Part shown: positions 1 to 6,401 of the stretch, one piece after another
Layout: each line of letters starts with the position of its first letter
Numbering within the stretch: the first letter of the stretch is position 1
Source: CBDUQI01 sp965369325
Lineage (GTDB): Bacteria; Pseudomonadota; Gammaproteobacteria; Steroidobacterales; JBCBZW01
Direction of reading: 5' to 3'
DNA: 14,808 bases
NCBI GenBank assembly: GCA_965369325.1
Contig: CBDUQI010000150.1
Span: 1 to 14,808 of the forward strand
The notes under the pieces: generated by a model
The model's input: the letters and a program-made list of their open reading frames with translations, nothing else
Told to the model about the DNA's origin: nothing
The model's database searches: none
Position numbers and translations under genes: made by a program

Positions 1-1040
1 CCGCACAGGCGGGCATGTTCTTCCCGGTGGATATTGGCGCACGCGGCACCTGCACCGTCGGTGGCATCATCTCCACCAATGCGGGCGGCACCAAAGTCAT
101 TCGCTACGGCATGACACGCGAGTCCATTCTGGGGCTGGAGGCAGTCATGGCGAACGGCACAGTTGTGAGCTCCATGAACGGGTTCGTCAAAAACAACACC
201 GGCTTTGATCTTAAACACCTGTTCGTCGGCACCGAGGGCACACTGGGCATCGTCACCCGCGCCGTGGTACGCCTGAGCAGCCAACCGCGCAGTCACAACG
301 TCGCATTGCTTGGACTGAATGACTACGATTCGGTCGTCGCCACACTGGGCGTGGCGCGACAACTACTGGGCGCGACACTCACCGGCTTTGAAGTCATGTG
401 GGATTCGTTCATGCAGACCGCCACCCGCCAAAACCAAGACGACGACGGAGGCGACCCGGTCCGCAACCCCTTGGGGCGGTCTTGGCCGGTGTACGTGCTG
501 ATCGAATCCATGGGCGCAGATCAGGCGGTCGATCAGAGGCAATTTGAAACCACCCTGAACGGGTTGCTGGAGCAGGCACTGGTGGGCGATGCGGTACTCG
601 CAAGTTCCGGCCAGCAACGCCAGTCCATCTGGGCCGTGCGCGAGAGCGTAGAGTACCTGCTGAGCAATGCCATTAACTACGACGTGAGCCTGAGAGTCGC
701 GGACATGCAGCGCTACCTGGACGACCTCAATACCGCGCTTGCCGCCCGACGGGGACTGGACGTGGTCGGCTTCGGTCACCTGGGCGACAACAATCTGCAT
801 CTGGCGCTCGTGGTGGGTCGCGAGAACACCCACGAGGAGGCGCTTGAAGCCGAACTCGACCAGGCAGTGTACGGCGTGCTTAAAAAGTATGGCGGCGCGA
901 TCTCTGCAGAGCATGGCATTGGCTTGAAGCGGAAACCCTGGTTGCACTTGTCCCGCTCGCAAGAGGAAATCGCCCTCATGCAAACACTTAAGCAGGCTAT
1001 GGATCCACACAATCTGCTAAATCCCGGCAAAGTTATCTAG
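1..1040 (+). CDS. FAD-linked 2-hydroxyacid dehydrogenase (GlcD / D-lactate dehydrogenase type), 5' end outside the window
   Basis: The reading frame is open from base 3 and runs to TAG at 1038-1040, so about 345 C-terminal residues are visible. Family members have roughly 460-480 residues, so about 125 N-terminal residues, including the start of the FAD-binding PCMH domain, lie upstream. Visible landmarks are the second half of the FAD domain (VDIGARGT, GGIISTNAGGTKVIRYGMTRE, the FVGTEGTLGIVT segment) and the FAD-oxidase C domain with HLGDNNLH near base 778 and AEHGIGLKRKPWL near 909, ending in the usual LNPGKV tail. The family oxidises D-2-hydroxyacids (glycolate, D-lactate, D-2-hydroxyglutarate) to 2-oxoacids using FAD, usually passing electrons to the respiratory chain. 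The substrate cannot be read from the sequence. The D-threonine aldolase gene follows after 23 bases, suggesting an operon and a link to glyoxylate or D-hydroxy compounds. Confidence 0.93.
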   Translation, partial: AQAGMFFPVDIGARGTCTVGGIISTNAGGTKVIRYGMTRESILGLEAVMANGTVVSSMNGFVKNNTGFDLKHLFVGTEGTLGIVTRAVVRLSSQPRSHNVALLGLNDYDSVVATLGVARQLLGATLTGFEVMWDSFMQTATRQNQDDDGGDPVRNPLGRSWPVYVLIESMGADQAVDQRQFETTLNGLLEQALVGDAVLASSGQQRQSIWAVRESVEYLLSNAINYDVSLRVADMQRYLDDLNTALAARRGLDVVGFGHLGDNNLHLALVVGRENTHEEALEAELDQAVYGVLKKYGGAISAEHGIGLKRKPWLHLSRSQEEIALMQTLKQAMDPHNLLNPGKVI

Positions 1041-1063
1041 AGGAAGTGCACACGCGTACTTGA

Positions 1064-2212
1064 ATGCCTATGACACTTGAGCAGATCGACACCCCTGCGC
1101 TGATTCTCGACGTGCCCAGGATGCAGAGGAACATCGAACGCATGCGCGCGCGACTCGAAGCCGCCCAGGTGAGATTCCGCCCGCACTTAAAAACCTGCAA
1201 ATCGGCCGATGTTGCTGAGCGATTACAGCCCATAAACGGCGCAACAGTCTCCACCCTGCGTGAGGCTGAGTATTTCTTCGAACATGGCATTTCCGATTTA
1301 CTTTACGCAGTAGGTCTTACCCCCGACAAACTTGCCCGCGTCGACCGCCTGCAGGTGCGTGGCGCCCGTATGACGGTGATACTAGATGAGCCCGAACAGG
1401 CCCGCCAGCTAGTGAACAACGCCACCCAGCTCAACCTGCCATTGCGGGTATTGATCGAAATTGACAGTGACGGACACCGCGCCGGCGTCCCACCGCAGGA
1501 CGGCACACGTCTGCGCGCAATCGCCAAAGTGCTGCGTGGCAACGATCGCCTTGTGCTGTGTGGCGTCATGACGCATGCCGGTGGCGCCTACAACGCAACC
1601 GACATCAACCAGATACACGCCTGCGCCCGCGCGGAGTGCGACGCCGTGCTGCTCAGCGCCGATACACTGCGCGCCGCCGGGGTGGGTGTAAGCATTGTCA
1701 GCGTAGGCTCCACTCCCACCGCCAGCGTGGATGTGGACCGTACCGGTGTCACCGAGGTCCGTCCCGGTGTATTTGTTTTTCAGGATCTGGTAATGGCCGG
1801 ACTGGGCGTTTGTGAGATCGACGATATTGCACTCACTGTCCTCACCACCGTTGTGGGCCATCGCGAAGATCGCGGCTGGCTGATTGTAGATGCGGGCTGG
1901 AGCGCTCTGTCTTCCGATCGTGGCACCGCCAGCCAGGCGCTCGACCAGGGCTACGGACTGGTGTGCGACATTACCGGGCAAGTGATTGAAGATGTATTGG
2001 TGAGTTCCACCAATCAGGAGCACGGCATCGTGTCGCAGCGTCAGGGCGCACCGCTGCACCCCCGCGATTACCCGATAGGCACGCGCCTGCGGGTGCTGCC
2101 CAACCACGCCTGCGCCACCGCGATGATGCACCAGGGCTACCACGTGCTGGCCGATGAGCCCGGTGCAGGCACGGCCATTGCGCACCACTGGACCCGCTGC
2201 AGCGGATGGTAG
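1064..2212 (+). CDS. D-threonine aldolase / D-serine dehydratase family PLP enzyme
   Basis: A 382-residue fold-type III PLP enzyme, the usual full length (about 380). The N-terminal alanine-racemase-like barrel carries the PLP lysine in RPHLKTCKS (Lys43). EIDSDGHRAGV, GVMTHAGGAY, VSVGSTPTA, VTEVRPGVFVFQDLVM and NQEHGI are all typical of the D-threonine aldolase branch. The C-terminal beta domain has the metal-binding HxC motif in LPNHACAT (His348, Cys350) and ends in the family's GW. Known members cleave D-threonine or D-3-hydroxyamino acids to glycine and an aldehyde, or dehydrate D-serine or hydroxyaspartate; which one applies here is open. ATG at 1064 and ATG at 1070 are both possible; the only purine-rich site (AGGAAG, 1041-1046) is rather far from either. 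It probably shares a transcript with the upstream FAD enzyme. Confidence 0.93.
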   Translation: MPMTLEQIDTPALILDVPRMQRNIERMRARLEAAQVRFRPHLKTCKSADVAERLQPINGATVSTLREAEYFFEHGISDLLYAVGLTPDKLARVDRLQVRGARMTVILDEPEQARQLVNNATQLNLPLRVLIEIDSDGHRAGVPPQDGTRLRAIAKVLRGNDRLVLCGVMTHAGGAYNATDINQIHACARAECDAVLLSADTLRAAGVGVSIVSVGSTPTASVDVDRTGVTEVRPGVFVFQDLVMAGLGVCEIDDIALTVLTTVVGHREDRGWLIVDAGWSALSSDRGTASQALDQGYGLVCDITGQVIEDVLVSSTNQEHGIVSQRQGAPLHPRDYPIGTRLRVLPNHACATAMMHQGYHVLADEPGAGTAIAHHWTRCSGW

Positions 2213-2871
2213 CACGGGTGAAATTTATACCGCAGTGCATCGCGCATTCACCCGATGCCCGCCGCGTATTTTCGCGCCGCCTGCTCGCGCTCGTCATGCT
2301 TGGCTTGCTCAGCGGCTGCGCTAACACACCGCCATCCAATACGGAAAGTATCTGCGCCATTTTTCAAGAAAAATCCCGGTGGTACCGGGACGCTAAAAAG
2401 TCCGAGTCACGCTGGGGCACACCGGTGCACGTGATGATGGCCATCATTCGCCAGGAATCCACATTTCAATTCAACGCCCGCCCGCCGCGCAAAAAGCTCC
2501 TGGGCGTTATCCCCTGGAAGCGCCCGTCCGATGCATACGGTTACGCTCAGGTGCTGGACAGCACTTGGGACTGGTATAAAAGCAGCACCGGTAACCGCGG
2601 CGCCGACCGCGATGACTTTGACGATGCCATCGATTTTGTCGGCTGGTATACCGACCTGTCACAAAAAACACACGATATCTCCAAATGGGACCCCTACAAC
2701 CAGTATCTGGCTTACCACGAAGGCCATACCGGTTGGAAACGCGGCCACTGGAAAAACAAAGACTGGCTTATTCAGGCGGCTAAACGAGTGCAGCGGACCG
2801 CCGAACAATGGGGCACCCAATTGCGCACGTGCGAAAGCGGCTTCAGCAAACGCTGGTGGCAGCGCAGCTGA
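2206..2871 (+). CDS. lipoprotein with SLT (lytic transglycosylase-like) domain
   Basis: 221 residues. The N-terminus has Arg residues, a hydrophobic stretch and the lipobox LSGC (Cys38), so the mature protein should be a lipid-anchored envelope protein of about 183 residues. The rest is a single lysozyme-like SLT domain: VMMAIIRQES holds the expected catalytic Glu84, followed by the YGYAQVLDSTWDWYK segment, the DDFDDAIDFVGWY helix and NQYLAYHEGHTGW. Such enzymes cleave the glycan strands of peptidoglycan at MurNAc-GlcNAc bonds to give 1,6-anhydroMurNAc ends. The ATG overlaps the stop of the aldolase gene by 7 bases, suggesting translational coupling; GTG at 2218 is an alternative start that removes only four residues. 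It lacks the LysM or UU domains of larger Slt/Mlt proteins, so it resembles the short lipoprotein type. Confidence 0.9.
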   Translation: MVARVKFIPQCIAHSPDARRVFSRRLLALVMLGLLSGCANTPPSNTESICAIFQEKSRWYRDAKKSESRWGTPVHVMMAIIRQESTFQFNARPPRKKLLGVIPWKRPSDAYGYAQVLDSTWDWYKSSTGNRGADRDDFDDAIDFVGWYTDLSQKTHDISKWDPYNQYLAYHEGHTGWKRGHWKNKDWLIQAAKRVQRTAEQWGTQLRTCESGFSKRWWQRS

Positions 2872-2917
2872 CTCCCACGGCTCGTCTTATGTTGTATCGT
2901 CGCAGCCGGGCGACCAT

Positions 2918-2946
2918 TTGACCTAGGTGCTGGTGCGGACTACGCT
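2918..2946 (+). promoter_or_regulatory. putative sigma70 promoter for the choice-of-anchor B cluster
   Basis: TTGACC (2918-2923) is a five-of-six match to the -35 box, followed by a 17-base spacer and TACGCT (2941-2946), a weak -10 box. It sits in the 171-base gap after the transglycosylase gene and would give a leader of about 90 bases before ATG 3043. A second AT-rich element, TATAAA at 2961-2966, has no good -35 partner. Read by eye only. Confidence 0.35.
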
Positions 2947-3042
2947 GCATTCGGCCGCCATATAAAACCAACATATGCGCCAGCGCGCTCGGCTACTGCG
3001 GTTGTGTGGATCGCAGTCACAAACATACTCAGGAGTACCGAG

Positions 3043-4671
3043 ATGAAATCCTTGTCGATCCGGGGGCAGATTGTGCCCGTTACATTTGCCCTGCTTGGCA
3101 GTTGCGCGCTGAGTTTCGCGGCAACCGCCAATGATGCTGCCGACGCCCAGATCTACGCCAAAGCCGAGGCGCGGCAGGCATTGATTTTGCGCGATACGCA
3201 ACCCGCCGTCGAAGGCGAGGTGCGTGCCGCCCTCACGCCGTGTAGCGGTGGCTTCGCGGACGTGTATCCGTGTCAGAACGTTGATCTGCTCGCCGTGATG
3301 CCCACTAACACGATAGGCGGTGGTTCCGGTAACGACATTTGGGGCTGGACCGATCCGCAGACCGGTAAAGAATACGCCCTCATGGGTCGTACCTCAGGCA
3401 CTTCGTTTATTGATATCAGCGATCCCGAAAACCCGGTGTACCTGGCGAACCTGCCGGCACCCACCAGCAATTCCACCTGGCGCGATATCAAGACCTTCGA
3501 CGATCACGCATTTGTCGTCTCCGAAGCCAACAACAGTGGCATGCAGGTATTCGATCTCACGCGGCTGCGCAACATTAACAATCCGCCGATCACCGTTAAC
3601 GCCGATGCGCAGTACACGGGCTTCAGCCGAGCGCACAACATTGTTATTAACGAAGACAGCGGTTTTGCCTACGGCGTCGGGACCAACACCTGCTCCGGCG
3701 GCCTGCACATGGTCGACATTAACAACCCCACCAACCCGCAGAATGCCGGTTGCGTCAGCAGCGACGGTTACACGCACGATGCGCAATGCGTTAACTACAC
3801 AGGGCCTGATCCGGATCATCAGGGTCGTGAGATCTGCGTAAACTCCAACGAAGATACCGTCACGGTGTTTGACGTGACCAACAAATCCAACGCCGTCATG
3901 CTCTCGCGCACCGGCTATCCCGGCACCGGTTACACCCACCAGGGCTGGCTGACTGAAGACCATCAGTACTTCTTGCTGGACGATGAGTTGGATGAGAGCT
4001 TTAACGGCAACAACACCCGCACCCGCATCTGGGATATGACCAATCTGGATGCACCCGTCATCATCGGCATTTACGATGCTGCGACGGCCGCGATTGATCA
4101 CAACCAGTACATTCATCAGGGCAAGGCCTACCAGGCTAACTATCGTGCCGGACTGCGCATACTGGACACCACCCAGATTGCCAGCGGCAACCTGAGCGAG
4201 ATTGGGTTCTTTGATATCTACCCGGCCAACAATTCTGCCAGTTTTAACGGCGCGTGGAGTGTCTACCCGTTCTTCGCTAGTGGGTCTATTATTGTCAGCG
4301 GTATCGAGCAGGGCATGTTTGTGGTGCGCATGGCTGACGGCGGCGGCCCAGGCGACTACACCCTGCTGCCCACCTCGCCTGGCTTGGCGGGCACGGTGAA
4401 TGGATGGACCACCGTCAATGGCATACCCAACGCAGGCAACCTGGTGTACTTCGGTCTTAGCACCGGGCAGACCAGCATCAGCATCGGCGGTTGCAGTGTG
4501 CAGATCGGTCTAACCAATGCCCGGCCCATCGGCTTTTCCAACGCCGACGGCAGCGGCACCGCAACCGCCAGCCGCAGCCTTCCAGGCGGCGTGAGTGGTC
4601 TTACCGTTAACTTTCAGGCCCTGGACCTGGGCAACTGCGACACAAGTAACATAACCACGACAACCTTCTGA
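3043..4671 (+). CDS. choice-of-anchor B family secreted protein, paralogue 1
   Basis: 542 residues from ATG 3043, chosen because AGGAG (3031-3035) lies 7 bases upstream and the next residues form a signal peptide (MKSLSIRG, then a hydrophobic core, ending near ATA-N30). A longer start at 3004 would add 13 residues with no purposeful sequence. Residues about 67-430 form the choice-of-anchor B propeller-like domain, with repeats of the LVIVD style (SFIDISDPENPVYLANL, MQVFDLTRLRN, LHMVDINNPTNPQNAG, VTVFDVTNKSNAV, TRIWDMTNLDAPVIIGIYD, LRILDTTQIA). Histidines recur at 155, 198, 245, 299, 307 and 353, in contexts such as RDIKTFDDHAF, RAHNI, THDAQC and DHNQYI. Residues about 440-542 are a separate beta-sandwich-like module (SPGLAGTVNGWTTVNG to the C-terminal Phe) with one Cys pair. 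No LPXTG, PEP-CTERM or GlyGly-CTERM anchor is seen. The function of the family is unknown; location is periplasmic, secreted or surface. A paralogue follows directly. Confidence 0.9.
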   Translation: MKSLSIRGQIVPVTFALLGSCALSFAATANDAADAQIYAKAEARQALILRDTQPAVEGEVRAALTPCSGGFADVYPCQNVDLLAVMPTNTIGGGSGNDIWGWTDPQTGKEYALMGRTSGTSFIDISDPENPVYLANLPAPTSNSTWRDIKTFDDHAFVVSEANNSGMQVFDLTRLRNINNPPITVNADAQYTGFSRAHNIVINEDSGFAYGVGTNTCSGGLHMVDINNPTNPQNAGCVSSDGYTHDAQCVNYTGPDPDHQGREICVNSNEDTVTVFDVTNKSNAVMLSRTGYPGTGYTHQGWLTEDHQYFLLDDELDESFNGNNTRTRIWDMTNLDAPVIIGIYDAATAAIDHNQYIHQGKAYQANYRAGLRILDTTQIASGNLSEIGFFDIYPANNSASFNGAWSVYPFFASGSIIVSGIEQGMFVVRMADGGGPGDYTLLPTSPGLAGTVNGWTTVNGIPNAGNLVYFGLSTGQTSISIGGCSVQIGLTNARPIGFSNADGSGTATASRSLPGGVSGLTVNFQALDLGNCDTSNITTTTF

Positions 4672-4681
4672 TAAAAATCGC

Positions 4682-4715
4682 TGGCGCCGGTTCCGCTTCC
4701 GCGGGACCGGTGCTA
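4682..4715 (+). terminator. strong hairpin between the two choice-of-anchor B genes
   Basis: Thirteen continuous pairs (4684-4696 with 4701-4713, two of them G-U) close a TTCC tetraloop, and two further pairs extend the base. It begins 10 bases after the stop of the first paralogue. On the plus strand it is followed by TAACGTATC, not a T-run, while the minus strand does have TTTTT just past the stem. It could therefore be a weak or partial terminator, an mRNA-stabilising or processing hairpin that sets different levels for the two paralogues, or a terminator for antisense transcripts. Confidence 0.5.
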
Positions 4716-4779
4716 ACGTATCTCCGACAATAAAAATATCGATTTCAGCTCCCCTAAACCGACCCAAGGGATTCCGACA

Positions 4780-6318
4780 ATGTGGAACACTAATCTTCTT
4801 GCTGCTGGCGCGCTGGCGCTGGCGGGCATCAGCATTCTTTACGCGGGCCCGCTTGCTGCGCAACCTAGCGCCCCCACCGCCTGTGTCGACGGGCTTGCGG
4901 GCGACATGCCCTGCGATGGCGTGGACTTCATTTCTTTTATGTCCATTGAACAGCTGGGTGGCGGCACTGATGCCAAGGCCGCCAACGTCTGGGGTTGGAC
5001 CGACCGTCAAAACCGCCGCGAATACGTGCTGCTGGGTTTGACCGACAGCACTGCCTTTGTGGACGTCACCGATCCGGCTGCGCCAATTCTGGTCGGCTCA
5101 CTGCCCACCCACACCACCACCTCCAACTGGCGTGACGTAAAAGTCTATCGCGATCACGCATTCATCATTGCCGATCTGCCGAGCGAACACGGCATGCAGG
5201 TGTTCGACCTCACACGTCTGCGCGATGTCGAGCAAATGCCGGCAACCTTCACCAGCGACGCACACTTTGATGGCTTTGGTGACGCGCACAATCTGTACAT
5301 CAACCGCGGCAGCGGTTTCGCCTACGTCGTGCGCACCACAACGCCTGAGTTGTGCAACGGCGCGCTGTATATGGTGGACATTCGCGATCCGCTGAACCCT
5401 GCGTTTGCCGGTTGCGTCGAGGCAGGCGGGCTGGCGTCGGATTCTTACTGTGCCATTTACCGGGGCGAGGACGAGGAGTACCGCGGCCGCGAAGTGTGTG
5501 TGATCGCAAGCGATGACGATCTGATCGTCGCCGATGTTACCGACAAGGCAAACCCGGATGTGCTCGCGACGCTGGCCTACGCCAATATCGCCCGCTCGCA
5601 CAACGCCTGGTTCAGCCCCTCGCACAACTACTTTGTTACCGTGGACATGAACGACGAGTTAAACACCGGTGCCAACACCCGCGTGTTCACCTGGGATCTG
5701 CGTGATGTGGACAACCCGCAGCTCATCGGCGTATACGACGGCCCCACCGGCGCCAGCGATCACAACATCTGGTTGCGTGGCAACAAAGCGTATGTGGGCA
5801 ATTTCCGCGCTGGCGTTCGCATCCTTGATGCCAGCGGCATCGAGTCCGGCTTGCTTGAGCAAGACGGGTTCTTCGACATGATTCCCGGCGATAACAATCC
5901 GGGTCACAACGGCGGTGCCTGGGCGGTGTATCCGTTCTTCCAGAGCCGTACGCTGGTGGTGGTCGACAAAGAAACGGGGCTGTACCTGCTTGAGCAACAG
6001 CCTGCCCTGGCGCTGGAAGTGGATTACCAATACATGATGAGCGATGGCTCCTCGGGGCAGAGAACTGCGGCCTTGTTTGACGACAACACCTTCCTCGACG
6101 GCGACGGCGCACAGGGCGCCTGGCAACTGCGCGTCGCGACCCCGCGGCTAGTATTGCAGTATGAGGATGGCGAGGAGTGCGGTGCTCGCCTGATCGGGCG
6201 CTTCGCCGAAGACAATACTCTGCAAGGCGCGCGCCTGTGCACCGATGGTTCTGGTCTTCGAGGTCTATGGACTGGAACGCTGTCCGACCCAACCACCTCG
6301 CCTGACCCAGCGCAGTAA
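4780..6318 (+). CDS. choice-of-anchor B family secreted protein, paralogue 2
   Basis: 512 residues. AAGGG at 4766-4770 is placed 9 bases before the ATG. A signal peptide ends at PLAA-QPS (about residue 27). Residues about 35-405 align end to end with the upstream protein (VWGWTDRQNRREYVLLGLTDSTAFVDVTDP, NWRDVKVYRDHAF, MQVFDLTRLRDV, DHNIWLRGNKAYVGNFRAGVRILD, GGAWAVYPFF). Most of the recurrent histidines are kept (126, 170, 274, 282, 328), but the THDAQC histidine of the first protein is Ser220 here (SDSYC). The C-terminus differs completely: residues about 410-500 form a small lipocalin-like beta module (LQYEDGEECGARLIGRF, LQGARLCTDGSGLRGLWTG) and a short Pro/Ser/Thr tail. No recognised membrane or wall anchor is visible. 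The pair looks like a duplication followed by domain replacement. Biochemical role unknown. Confidence 0.9.
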   Translation: MWNTNLLAAGALALAGISILYAGPLAAQPSAPTACVDGLAGDMPCDGVDFISFMSIEQLGGGTDAKAANVWGWTDRQNRREYVLLGLTDSTAFVDVTDPAAPILVGSLPTHTTTSNWRDVKVYRDHAFIIADLPSEHGMQVFDLTRLRDVEQMPATFTSDAHFDGFGDAHNLYINRGSGFAYVVRTTTPELCNGALYMVDIRDPLNPAFAGCVEAGGLASDSYCAIYRGEDEEYRGREVCVIASDDDLIVADVTDKANPDVLATLAYANIARSHNAWFSPSHNYFVTVDMNDELNTGANTRVFTWDLRDVDNPQLIGVYDGPTGASDHNIWLRGNKAYVGNFRAGVRILDASGIESGLLEQDGFFDMIPGDNNPGHNGGAWAVYPFFQSRTLVVVDKETGLYLLEQQPALALEVDYQYMMSDGSSGQRTAALFDDNTFLDGDGAQGAWQLRVATPRLVLQYEDGEECGARLIGRFAEDNTLQGARLCTDGSGLRGLWTGTLSDPTTSPDPAQ

Positions 6319-6401
6319 CCGGCATGTGTAAATCCGCACCTGCCTGGCACATTCGGCGCATGCCACAATCACCCGGGCGGTGCGGCGCCTCGCGTGCGCA
6401 T

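Noticed and set aside
1409..2215. A 268-codon minus-strand open frame opposite the D-threonine aldolase gene
   Set aside because: The plus strand carries a full-length, motif-complete enzyme; the minus frame is its shadow.
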